Below are positions 25,231 through 37,266 of a stretch of DNA of 51,174 bases, piece by piece. Both the position numbers and the translations under genes were made by a program. Location: NCBI GenBank assembly GCA_029907205.1, contig JARYMI010000025.1:1-51174 (forward strand), written 5' to 3'. The first letter of the stretch is position 1. Every line of letters starts with the position of its first letter. Origin of the DNA: Clostridiales bacterium (GTDB lineage Bacteria > Acidobacteriota > Aminicenantia > Aminicenantales > UBA8522). The notes below the pieces were generated by a model. It made no database searches. It was not told where the DNA came from and worked only from the letters and a program-made list of their open reading frames with translations.

Positions 25231-25743
25231 CTAAAGGAACTTTCTCAATTGCAGCGAGAGGAAGCGGGCGACGTCCGCGGCTGAAAACGGCCAGGCGTAG
25301 ATAACCTTTATCCTGGGATGGCGGGTTTTGGCTCGTTCGATGGCGGCGGGAATATCAGCCTCAGAATGTTCTCCGCCGCGCGTCATCATCGGCGTTACGA
25401 CGATGATTGCCTCGGCGTCCGCGGCTGCAGCCCGGTCTAAGGCTTCATCGAGAGAAGGTCCGCAGAATTCGTTGAACCCGAGGATGACCTCAAGCCCTGT
25501 TTCCCGGCTCAGCTGCTCGGCCAGCTCTTCTGAGCCGGCAAAGAAGGGGTCGTTCTGCGCGTTTCGAGGCCAGGCTCTCATTTTCTTCTCGAGCTCGGCG
25601 TAGCGAAGCCTGAGCGATTCATTGAGAGCTCTATGGCCGTGGCCGGCCCGGCCGTGGAGGCTCATGAATTCGGCAAGCTCCGGCGGGGGAAAGTCAGCCG
25701 GCGGCGCACCGTGCATGGCCAGGACAACGACCGCTTTCTTCAT
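25231..25743 (-). CDS. CbiX/SirB-like chelatase-family protein
   Basis: A 170-residue protein with the fold signature of CbiX-type sirohydrochlorin chelatases: an N-terminal histidine in VVLAMHGAPP (H11) and the TPMMTRGGEHSEADIP segment, which corresponds to the conserved glycine/histidine metal-binding loop. In the family it inserts Co or Fe into sirohydrochlorin. No other cobalamin or siroheme gene is visible here, so the chelatase role is uncertain. It lies 6 bp after the alcohol dehydrogenase gene and is the last gene of that leftward operon, converging on lutBA. Confidence 0.72.
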   Translation of the reverse strand: MKKAVVVLAMHGAPPADFPPPELAEFMSLHGRAGHGHRALNESLRLRYAELEKKMRAWPRNAQNDPFFAGSEELAEQLSRETGLEVILGFNEFCGPSLDEALDRAAAADAEAIIVVTPMMTRGGEHSEADIPAAIERAKTRHPRIKVIYAWPFSAADVARFLSLQLRKFL

Positions 25744-25749
25744 TTCGGC

Positions 25750-26802
25750 TTACTCCTTCCTGTGAGGCTCGATGATGATCTTGAGGGATTCATCCGCCTT
25801 TTCCATGAGGCTGAAACCGAGGCCGGTCTCGCAGAGAGAGAAGCGGTGGCTGATCATGTCGGCGACCCGGACCCGTTTATTTCTTAGTAATTCGATCGTT
25901 TCAGTAAGGTCTGCGGCGTCGGCAGCGTAGGACGTGAGAAGCGTTATGTCGTTCCGCCAGAACTCGCTGATCGGGATGACGAGCCTGTCGTCCGGATGGG
26001 GAACGGCAAAAAAGAGGATTGTGCCGCCCCTGTCCACGCATTCGAGAGCTTGCTCCGCTGCGGCCAGCGACCCGGCGCAGACGATGACCCTCTCAGCCAG
26101 CCCGCCTTCATTCACGACTCTCAAGATGTCAGGAGTGAGCTCCTGAGCATGGAAGACATACTCGGCCCCGAATTTCCTGGCCATTTCCATGCGGTGGGAG
26201 GAGATGTCGGTCGCGATAATCCTTCCTGCTCCCGTGGCCGCAGCCAGCTTGATGTGGAGGATTCCCGACACACCGCTTCCGAGGACGAGGAGCGTCTGGC
26301 CTGGCCTGATCCTGGCCACTTTCTGGCCGCGGAGGACGCAAGCCAGCGGCTCGACAAAGGTTCCTTCTTCGAAAGAGATTTCCGGAGGAAGGAGGAACGT
26401 CCCCCGGTCGACGTTGATCCATGGCACTCGCACGTACTCAGCAAACCCGCCCGGGTCGAAGTTTGTCCTGTGGAGCGTGTCGCAGGCCGTCGCGTGCCCG
26501 CTCAGGCAATAGCGGCATGTGTTGCAGGGAACGTGGTGAGTTACCGTGACACGGTCGCCGGTCTTGAATTTCTTGACTCTCTCTCCCGATTCGACGACCA
26601 CCCCGGCAATCTCGTGGCCGAGCACACGCGGCGCTTGCTTGATCCTGTACCATTCGAGCACGTCGCTGCCGCAGATGCTCGAGGCCATGACCTTGACGAG
26701 GAGTTCGTCCGCGCTTATCGCCGGGACAGGCCTCTCCTCGAGGCGTATGTCCCTGTTGTTGTAATACACAGCCGCGCGCATCGACGGCCGAGCCGCGCTC
26801 AC
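25750..26802 (-). CDS. zinc-dependent alcohol/polyol dehydrogenase (MDR family)
   Basis: A 350-residue medium-chain dehydrogenase. Catalytic zinc ligands are C44 (ICGSDV) and H63-E64 (GHEIAG); the structural zinc lobe is intact (C93, C96, C99, C107). The Rossmann motif reads VLGSGVSGILHIKLA. It resembles sorbitol, arabitol and threonine dehydrogenase-like enzymes that oxidise a secondary alcohol with NAD(P). GTG start with a GAGGGG ribosome site 13 bp after the LsrF-like gene. Together they could process a polyol or sugar intermediate. The exact substrate cannot be assigned. Confidence 0.9.
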   Translation of the reverse strand: MSAARPSMRAAVYYNNRDIRLEERPVPAISADELLVKVMASSICGSDVLEWYRIKQAPRVLGHEIAGVVVESGERVKKFKTGDRVTVTHHVPCNTCRYCLSGHATACDTLHRTNFDPGGFAEYVRVPWINVDRGTFLLPPEISFEEGTFVEPLACVLRGQKVARIRPGQTLLVLGSGVSGILHIKLAAATGAGRIIATDISSHRMEMARKFGAEYVFHAQELTPDILRVVNEGGLAERVIVCAGSLAAAEQALECVDRGGTILFFAVPHPDDRLVIPISEFWRNDITLLTSYAADAADLTETIELLRNKRVRVADMISHRFSLCETGLGFSLMEKADESLKIIIEPHRKE

Positions 26803-26815
26803 GGTTTCGTTCCCC

Positions 26816-27598
26816 TCACCTGCTTTTTTCTTTGAGGAAAAACTCGTACGCTTCGTCCGCTCGCTTGCCTTGGTGGACGATCGAGCGGACAGCTTTGATC
26901 ATGGCCAAGGGCGCCTCGGACTGAAAGATGTTCCTGCCCATGTCTACGCCCACAGCGCCGCGGGCGACGGCGTTTGAAGCCAGCTCTAAAGCCTCCTTTT
27001 CGGGAGTTTTTTTGCCGCCGGCGATGACCAAGGGGACAGGGCACGTATTGACGACCGTCTCAAATTCCTCGCAGTAGTACGTCTTGACGAAATGAGCTCC
27101 CAACTCAGCCGCGATCCGGCAGGCCAGGCTGAGATAGCGGGCGTCGCGGACCATGTCCTTGCCGACAGCGGTTACAGCGAGGACAGCGATCCCGTATTCC
27201 TCGGCCTCGCTGACGAGCTGGGAGAGCGAGAGCAGCGTTTCTTTTTCGTGAGGCGAGCCCACGAAAACCGAAAGGGCCACCGCTGCCGCGTTCAGGCGGA
27301 GCGCTTCCTTGATGGAGGTCGTGATGCCCTCGTTGGACAGTTCACCGAGGATGCTCGTCCCGCCTGAAACCCGGAGGACGATGGGCACGTCCGCCTCAGG
27401 AGGAACGGATGTCCTGAGCACGCCCCGGGTGAGCATGAGCGAATCGGCGTAAGGGAGAAGCGGCTCGATCGTCCGTCGCGGCACTTCCAGCCCGCTTGTC
27501 GGGCCGAGAAAATAGCCGTGGTCCACAGCCAGCATGACGGTTCTTCCCGTTTCTGGCTTGATAATCCGGGAAAGCCTGTTTTTTAGCCCCCAGTCCAT
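26816..27598 (-). CDS. LsrF/DhnA-type class I aldolase
   Basis: About 260 residues of the DeoC/FbaB class I aldolase fold. It resembles LsrF along its length (DWGLKNRLSRI, MLAVDHGYF, GKDMVRDARY, KTYY, VIAGGKK, VDMGRNIFQS). The Schiff-base lysine is in KTYY (about K172). E. coli LsrF is a thiolase acting on the phosphorylated AI-2 breakdown product, but no other lsr gene or luxS is present here, so a general sugar-phosphate aldolase role is equally likely. The ATG at 27598 is preferred because GGAGG lies 6 nt upstream; the ATG at 27610 has no ribosome site. First gene of the leftward operon with the dehydrogenase and CbiX-like gene. Confidence 0.9.
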   Translation of the reverse strand: MDWGLKNRLSRIIKPETGRTVMLAVDHGYFLGPTSGLEVPRRTIEPLLPYADSLMLTRGVLRTSVPPEADVPIVLRVSGGTSILGELSNEGITTSIKEALRLNAAAVALSVFVGSPHEKETLLSLSQLVSEAEEYGIAVLAVTAVGKDMVRDARYLSLACRIAAELGAHFVKTYYCEEFETVVNTCPVPLVIAGGKKTPEKEALELASNAVARGAVGVDMGRNIFQSEAPLAMIKAVRSIVHQGKRADEAYEFFLKEKSR

Positions 27599-27648
27599 GT
27601 TCGCCTCCATCCTGAGAGTCGTGGCTTTTGCCTCGGTTTTTCATCCTG

Positions 27649-27677
27649 CTTATACCACAGGCCGCCTCGGATAGCAA
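27649..27677 (-). promoter_or_regulatory. promoter of the LsrF-ADH-CbiX operon
   Basis: On the minus strand TTGCTA (27677-27672), a 17-bp spacer and TATAAG (27654-27649), with a TGG extended -10 element directly before it. The predicted start is near 27642, leaving a leader of about 45 nt that contains the GGAGG ribosome site. Confidence 0.5.
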
Positions 27678-27722
27678 ACCGCTTCCTTTGACTGATAGCT
27701 TATCTATTTCTGTGATGGGAGG

Positions 27723-28763
27723 TCAGGCTTTAAGGCGGACGAGCCCCATGGCTGCCTTGGCCTCGGCCAGGACAGCGGCAGCTATTTTTTTGGCCTTCCG
27801 GGCTCCGCGGCTGAGGACGTCGTTGACTTCATAAGGCCGGGCTCTCAGGTTTTCGGCTTTTTCCCTGATCGGACCTAACACCTTTTCCATGTTCTCTAAG
27901 AGTCTTTTTTTGCATTCCAGGCAGCCTATTTTCGCCCCGGTGCAGCCCTTTCTGGCCCATTCCAGGTCTTCCGGCGGCGAAAAATGCCGGTGGTAGCTCA
28001 TGTAGATGTTGCAGTCTTCGGGAACGCCGGCGTCTTCTTTGCGCTTCCGCCGCTCATCTGTTTTGGCAGGAGCGAGCTTTTTCCAGATGCTTTCTGGCGG
28101 CTCCAAGACGCCAATGGTGTTGCCCAGGCTCTTGGACATTTTGTTTTCGCCGTCAAGGCCGAGGATGCGCTTGCCTTCCGAGACATAAGCTTGACACTCG
28201 GGAAAGACCTCGCCGTAGCGGGCGTTGAAATTCCGGGCGATCTCACGGGCTAACTCAATGTGCTGAACCTGGTCCTCGCCCACGGGAACGGCACTCGCTT
28301 TGTAAAGGAGAATATCGGCGGCCTGCAGGACGGGGTAAGTGAAGAGGCCGACGTTGACGTTTTCTTCTTGTTCGCGGGATTTCTGCTTGAACTGGGTCAT
28401 CCGGCCGAGGTCGCCGAACATGGTCACGGTGCTGAACATCCAGGCGAGCTCGGTGTGCTCCGGGACTTCGCTCTGGACGAAGAGCGTGCATTTTGCGGGA
28501 TCAAGGCCGGCGGCGATGTTCGCCACAGCCGCGTCAAAAATCCGGGCTGGCATTTCCCCGGGTTCGTAGGCGACGGTCGTCGCGTGATGGTCGACGATTG
28601 AGAAGAAGCACTCGTAGTCGTCGAGGAATGTCACCCAGTTCGAGATGGCGCCGAGGTAGTTGCCGATGTGAATCTCGCCGGTCGGCTGGATGCCGGAAAA
28701 GACCCTTATTTTTCCCTGGTCGTTCCAGTAGGTCAGGTAGCCCTTTTCATCCCGTTTCATCAT
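27723..28763 (-). CDS. trpS: tryptophanyl-tRNA synthetase with a [4Fe-4S]-type cysteine motif
   Basis: Charges tRNA-Trp. 346 residues from ATG 28763. Class I signatures are present: HIGN in GEIHIGNYLGAI and KMSKS in ENKMSKSLGN. Near the C-terminus C251, C274, C281 and C284 give C-x22-C-x6-C-x2-C, the spacing that binds a [4Fe-4S] cluster in Thermotoga maritima TrpRS. The start is moved 22 codons inside the longest frame because a TATAAT box ends 6 nt before this ATG and family homology begins just after it. It has its own promoter and is independent of the aldolase operon downstream. Confidence 0.96.
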   Translation of the reverse strand: MMKRDEKGYLTYWNDQGKIRVFSGIQPTGEIHIGNYLGAISNWVTFLDDYECFFSIVDHHATTVAYEPGEMPARIFDAAVANIAAGLDPAKCTLFVQSEVPEHTELAWMFSTVTMFGDLGRMTQFKQKSREQEENVNVGLFTYPVLQAADILLYKASAVPVGEDQVQHIELAREIARNFNARYGEVFPECQAYVSEGKRILGLDGENKMSKSLGNTIGVLEPPESIWKKLAPAKTDERRKRKEDAGVPEDCNIYMSYHRHFSPPEDLEWARKGCTGAKIGCLECKKRLLENMEKVLGPIREKAENLRARPYEVNDVLSRGARKAKKIAAAVLAEAKAAMGLVRLKA

Positions 28764-28769
28764 GGCCTT

Positions 28770-28798
28770 ATTATAGTGTTTAGGCAGGATGGGAGCAA
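28770..28798 (-). promoter_or_regulatory. leaderless trpS promoter
   Basis: On the minus strand TTGCTC (28798-28793), a 17-bp spacer and a perfect TATAAT (28775-28770), then 6 nt to the ATG at 28763. The box lies inside the longer trpS reading frame, which argues that the frame's first ATG (28829) is not used. Confidence 0.65.
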
Positions 28799-28822
28799 CA
28801 CCTTGTGTCGTGGCCTTCGATT

Positions 28823-28851
28823 TTGACATGCCGGCAGGTTTTATTTAGACT
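28823..28851 (+). promoter_or_regulatory. promoter of the octaheme cytochrome gene
   Basis: TTGACA (28823-28828), a 17-bp spacer and TAGACT (28846-28851). The start would be near 28858, giving a leader of about 55 nt. It sits in the divergent trpS/cytochrome intergenic region, once trpS is given its shorter start. Confidence 0.5.
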
Positions 28852-28913
28852 ATCAGCTGATTGATGCCTTAGAAAATAGTCGGCGCATAAAAATCGTGGA
28901 GGGCGCAGGAACG

Positions 28914-29969
28914 ATGAAAAAAAGCATCTTGGCAGCGGTTTTTTCGGTTCTTGTGGCGGCGTTCATTTTCGGGATAGCTCAAGAAAAGAAACCTCAGGTC
29001 ACGAACTTTTACGAGACGAGCCTCCACTACACGAACCGCGGGCTCGAATACTGGTACAGCAAAGAGCAGGGCGGCCTGGAAAGGATCACGGGGATCCCCT
29101 TTTCCCAGCTTCCCTGCACAGGCTGTCATGTCCGCTCTTGCGACACGTGTCATAAGAAAGAGGTCGATGGGAAAGCGATGTACTCGCTCGATATGGCCCG
29201 CGCTCAGGAGGTCTGCGAGAAGTGCCACGGCATGGAGGCGCTGCGTGAAGCTAAAAAGAATCCCGAAAGCCCCGCAGCCGATGTCCATTTTAAAATAGGG
29301 ATGAGGTGCATGGACTGTCACACCGCCCGGGAGATTCACGGCGACGGCACGCCCTATAACTCCATTCGCGACCCGGGAGCGCTCGATGCCCGCTGCGAGA
29401 ATTGCCACAAGCCAGAGGAGCTCAAGTGTCCCGGCCAGGAAGCGCATCAGGACAAAGTTGACTGCAACGCCTGCCATGTCCGGGACCTCCCTTCCTGCTA
29501 CAACTGCCATTTTGACACGCGGGTCAAAGAGGGGAAGAGCGTTTCTTTTCCGCTGAAGGGTCTCCTGTTCCTGGTCAATCACGAGGGACGGGCGACGCTG
29601 GCCAGCCTCCACACGTTTGTCTACCAGAACAAAACCATGATCACTTTCGCCCCGTCCTTTCCTCATTCGATCATGAAAGAGGGCCGGGGCTGCAGCGATT
29701 GCCACGCGACGTCCATCATCCAGGACATGAAAAATGGACGGTTCGCTCCCGTCTGCTTTGAAAACGGGAAAATCAATAATGTCCAGGGCATCGTCCCGGT
29801 GCTCAAGGATTGGGACTGGAATTTTGTGTTCCTTACCTATGACAACGGAACCTGGATTCCCCTAGACAACCCGGCTGAGCCGCTGGTTAACTTTTCTGGC
29901 TACTGCGCTCCTTTGACGCGAGAGCAATTCTTGAAGCTTGGAGAACACCAATCTCCGCCCAAAAAATAA
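28914..29969 (+). CDS. secreted octaheme c-type cytochrome
   Basis: A 351-residue exported protein with a signal peptide (about 1-22) and eight CxxCH haem c sites: CTGCH, CDTCH, CEKCH, CMDCH, CENCH, CNACH, CYNCH and CSDCH. Seven lie in the first two thirds; the eighth follows a gap of about 60 residues. All haem motifs are five-residue CxxCH. The C-terminal 90 residues are haem-free. It is likely a periplasmic or surface electron carrier or reductase; it does not clearly match nitrite or tetrathionate reductases. The ATG at 28914 is preferred over an in-frame GTG at 28896 because GCAGGA lies just upstream and the signal peptide starts with MKKS. Confidence 0.92.
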   Translation: MKKSILAAVFSVLVAAFIFGIAQEKKPQVTNFYETSLHYTNRGLEYWYSKEQGGLERITGIPFSQLPCTGCHVRSCDTCHKKEVDGKAMYSLDMARAQEVCEKCHGMEALREAKKNPESPAADVHFKIGMRCMDCHTAREIHGDGTPYNSIRDPGALDARCENCHKPEELKCPGQEAHQDKVDCNACHVRDLPSCYNCHFDTRVKEGKSVSFPLKGLLFLVNHEGRATLASLHTFVYQNKTMITFAPSFPHSIMKEGRGCSDCHATSIIQDMKNGRFAPVCFENGKINNVQGIVPVLKDWDWNFVFLTYDNGTWIPLDNPAEPLVNFSGYCAPLTREQFLKLGEHQSPPKK

Positions 29970-30002
29970 GAGATCAATAAAAAAAGCGCAATCTGTAAAC
30001 CC

Positions 30003-30662
30003 ATGAAGAACCGTCGTCTTTCCGAACAGTTGCTCAATATGATCAAGAAAGAGGCCAAGCTCTATTTTCAGAACGCCCGAGGCAGCCACGACTGGGACCA
30101 CACAGAACGGGTTTTGAAGCTCTGCCTGCGCATCGGCCGGAAGGAAAAAGCTGACCTCGAAGTCTTGAGGCTTGCCGCGATGCTTCATGATATCGGCCGG
30201 GAAGAAGAGGACAGGTCCAACGGGAGGGTCTGTCATGGCGAGAAGGGCGCGGCGCTGGCGAAAGCAATACTCAAGAAACACGGCGTCGAAAAGGAGATGG
30301 TTGGAAGGATCATCCACTGCATCGAGACGCATCGTTTCCGCCAGAAAAGGCCGCCGCAAACACTTGAAGCGAAGATTCTTTTTGACGCGGATAAGCTCGA
30401 CTCGATCGGCGCCGTCGGCATCGGCCGGGCCTTTCTTTTTGCCGGCGAGGTCGGCGCCAGGCTTCATAACCCGGGTATCAACCTTAAGAAAACGAAGGCT
30501 TACACAAAAGATGACACGGCTTACCGTGAATTCTTGGTCAAACTGCGAAAAATAGAAGGCCGACTGTTCACCCGCGATGGGAGGCGCATCGCGCGCGACA
30601 GGCACCGGTTCATGGCCGAGTTTTTCGATCGGCTTAATAAGGAAATCGAAGGCTCTTTGTAA
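30003..30662 (+). CDS. HD-domain phosphohydrolase
   Basis: A 219-residue HD-superfamily protein. Metal ligands are visible as H29 and H33 in SHDWDHTERV, the HD pair in AMLHDIGRE near 60, and D129 in FDADKLDSIGAVG. This pattern is typical of the YedJ-like group that hydrolyses nucleotides or other phosphate esters. No signal peptide, so cytoplasmic. It begins 33 bp after the cytochrome gene and may share its transcript; no ribosome site is evident. The substrate is unknown. Confidence 0.88.
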   Translation: MKNRRLSEQLLNMIKKEAKLYFQNARGSHDWDHTERVLKLCLRIGRKEKADLEVLRLAAMLHDIGREEEDRSNGRVCHGEKGAALAKAILKKHGVEKEMVGRIIHCIETHRFRQKRPPQTLEAKILFDADKLDSIGAVGIGRAFLFAGEVGARLHNPGINLKKTKAYTKDDTAYREFLVKLRKIEGRLFTRDGRRIARDRHRFMAEFFDRLNKEIEGSL

Positions 30663-30730
30663 AGAATTGAGAAAATAAAAAATTTAGGTAATTACGTATA
30701 CTGTCCCCCAATTTTGCCCCTATTTTGCAT

Positions 30731-30759
30731 TTGACGATGCTCGGCGGCGCTTGTAAAAT
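30731..30759 (+). promoter_or_regulatory. promoter of the M50-polX-ligA-pfp operon
   Basis: TTGACG (30731-30736), a 17-bp spacer and TAAAAT (30754-30759). The predicted start near 30766 leaves a leader of about 20 nt containing GGAGG at 30777-30781. Confidence 0.6.
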
Positions 30760-30786
30760 GGATAGATCGAAGATCGGAGGGAACAC

Positions 30787-31914
30787 GTGTTTGGTAAAAG
30801 CATAACTCTCATCAAGCTTTTCGGGTTTGAGGTCAAGATCGACTTTTCCTGGCTCATCCTCGGCCTGCTCATCACCTGGACTCTGGCCAAGGGTTTTTTC
30901 CCAAATTCTTACAAAGGACTCCCTGCATCCACCTATTGGTTGATGGGCGGTGCGGGCGCCATCGGGCTGCTTGTCTCGATCGTTTTTCATGAGCTCTGGC
31001 ACTCGCTCGTGGCCAGGCGATTCGGCCTGCCGATAAAGGGCATCACCCTTTTTATTTTCGGCGGTGTTGCCGAGGCGACCGAAGAACCGGCCCATCCCCG
31101 CGCCGAATTTTTCATGGCGGTGGCCGGCCCTCTGTCAAGCATTTTTTTCGGTCTTGTCCTTCTGGCGCTTGGCTATTTTGGAGGAACTGGCGGCTGGCCG
31201 AGGCCTGTCATCGGCGTCATCAATTATCTCGGGTTTCTGAACCTCATCCTGGCGGGGTTCAACCTGTTGCCCGCTTTTCCGCTTGACGGAGGCCGGGTGC
31301 TCCGGGCCGTCCTCTGGGGATGGAAGGACAACATCCGCTGGGCCACCCGGATCGCCTCCCAGATCGGGGCAGCCTTCGGGTTGGTCCTGATCGTCGTCGG
31401 TGTTGTTGAGTTCGTCATCGGGAATGTCATCGGCGGAGTCTGGATGTTCCTCATCGGCATGTTCATGAGAGGAGCCAGCCAGTCAGCGTACAAGCAGCTT
31501 CTGATGAGGCGGGCTTTGGAAGGGGAGAGCGTTCGCAAGTTCATGAAAGAGGACCCCGTCACCGTTTCTCCAAAAATCTCCCTTCTTGAATTAGTCGAGG
31601 ACTACATCTTTAAATACCATTTTAAAATGTACCCTGTCGTAGAAGACGGAAAGCTTTTGGGTTGTGTGACGCTGAAGCTGGTCAAGGAGGTTCCAAAAGA
31701 TGAATGGCCTTCGAGACGGGTGGGCGATCTGACATTGCAATGCACAGAGGAAAACACCGTCTCGCCGCAGGAAGACGCAATGAAAGCTCTGGCTCTGATG
31801 AACCGGGCAAACGCCAGCCGCCTCATGGTCGTCGAGGGAGGAAGGCTCGTCGGCGTGATTGCTCTTAAGGACATGATGAAATTCCTCTCGCTTAAACTCG
31901 ACCTTGAGGGATAA
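30787..31914 (+). CDS. membrane metalloprotease of the site-2 protease (M50) family with CBS domains
   Basis: A 375-residue polytopic protein. Zinc motif HELWH (68-72) lies in a membrane helix, and the third ligand is D167 in LPAFPLDGGRV, as in site-2 proteases. Six or so hydrophobic segments span 10-235, followed by two CBS domains (about 250-370) that usually bind adenosyl nucleotides. In this family it cleaves membrane-embedded substrates, often anti-sigma factors. The GTG start has GGAGG 5 nt upstream and follows a good promoter. polX follows after 11 bp. Target not evident. Confidence 0.93.
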   Translation: MFGKSITLIKLFGFEVKIDFSWLILGLLITWTLAKGFFPNSYKGLPASTYWLMGGAGAIGLLVSIVFHELWHSLVARRFGLPIKGITLFIFGGVAEATEEPAHPRAEFFMAVAGPLSSIFFGLVLLALGYFGGTGGWPRPVIGVINYLGFLNLILAGFNLLPAFPLDGGRVLRAVLWGWKDNIRWATRIASQIGAAFGLVLIVVGVVEFVIGNVIGGVWMFLIGMFMRGASQSAYKQLLMRRALEGESVRKFMKEDPVTVSPKISLLELVEDYIFKYHFKMYPVVEDGKLLGCVTLKLVKEVPKDEWPSRRVGDLTLQCTEENTVSPQEDAMKALALMNRANASRLMVVEGGRLVGVIALKDMMKFLSLKLDLEG

Positions 31915-31925
31915 AAAAGCAAGAG

Positions 31926-36945
<5,020 letters not shown>

Positions 36946-36982
36946 CCGCAAGAGCCCACAAAAAATCCAAAAGATCGGATTG

Positions 36983-37007
36983 AAATCCAATAAAATGGAT
37001 TTTTTTT
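36983..37007 (+). terminator. intrinsic terminator after the phosphofructokinase gene
   Basis: AAATCCA (36983-36989) pairs with TGGATTT (36996-37002) around a 6-nt loop, and eight T residues end the element. The stem is short and AT-rich but the layout is that of a rho-independent terminator, 38 bp past the stop codon. Confidence 0.7.
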
Positions 37008-37097
37008 GTTCATGATATTGCGCATTGACTAAAGGGAAGTTTTTGAACGTATTGATTCTAAAAGGAAAACAGGAAAATAACATAATCATTTAGATAA

Positions 37098-37114
37098 TTG
37101 GCATAGAAATTGCA
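37098..37114 (+). promoter_or_regulatory. sigma-54 (-24/-12) promoter of the TonB-dependent receptor
   Basis: TTGGCATAGAAATTGCA fits the degenerate sigma-54 consensus YTGGCAYR-N4-TTGCW at every fixed position, with GG at 37100-37101 and GC at 37112-37113, exactly 12 bases apart. The start would be near 37125, leaving a leader of about 140 nt. The NtrC-type activator at 5941-7329 is a candidate partner; no binding site for it was identified upstream. Confidence 0.72.
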
Positions 37115-37157
37115 CATCTGTTAAAAAGGCAATTACTAAAAATCCTGAAGGAGGTGA

Positions 37158-37199
37158 TTGGATACGAATAATGTTAGAAGCATCAGCAGAATAGGTTGA
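37158..37199 (+). CDS. possible 13-codon leader peptide
   Basis: A TTG codon sits at the end of the perfect AAGGAGGTGAT ribosome site (GGAGG at 37150-37154) and opens a frame reading LDTNNVRSISRIG (first residue would be fMet) before TGA at 37197-37199. The spacing from GGAGG is short. The stop codon is the first part of the hairpin at 37197-37216, the layout of a translation-controlled leader. Chance occurrence cannot be excluded. Confidence 0.25.
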   Translation: MDTNNVRSISRIG

Positions 37200-37216
37200 G
37201 TGACTCAGGTCACTCA
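37197..37216 (+). repeat. perfect 8-bp hairpin in the receptor leader
   Basis: TGAGTGAC (37197-37204), loop TCAG, GTCACTCA (37209-37216). It lies about 50 nt before the receptor start codon and has no T-tract, so it is not a terminator. It may be an mRNA-stability or translation-control element, or a DNA operator with dyad symmetry. Confidence 0.5.
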
Positions 37217-37266
37217 GGGCATGGAACTAAGGAGGAGAATTCCGAAAATTTGAAAAAGGAGGAAAA

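Larger units (their letters stand above)
36946..37266. other. 321-bp control region before the TonB-dependent receptor
   Basis: No full gene. In order it holds a terminator for the preceding operon (36983-37007), an AT-rich stretch, a full-consensus sigma-54 promoter (37098-37114), a perfect anti-Shine-Dalgarno match AAGGAGGTGAT (37148-37158), a possible short leader frame (37158-37199), a perfect hairpin (37197-37216), and two further purine-rich ribosome-site-like runs before the TTG start at 37267. Confidence 0.6.

Noticed and set aside
25231..25743. Treating the CbiX-like gene as evidence of a cobalamin pathway here
   Set aside because: It is the only gene of that type in the window and the last gene of a dehydrogenase operon; the chelatase role is left open.
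26816..27598. Interpretation of the LsrF-like gene as part of AI-2 signal breakdown
   Set aside because: No lsrK, lsrG, Lsr transporter or luxS is in the window; the context is alcohol and aldehyde metabolism.
28764..28829. Longer trpS N-terminus from the ATG at 28829
   Set aside because: The extra 22 residues contain the TATAAT and -35 elements of a good promoter, and lie upstream of the region shared with other TrpRS proteins.
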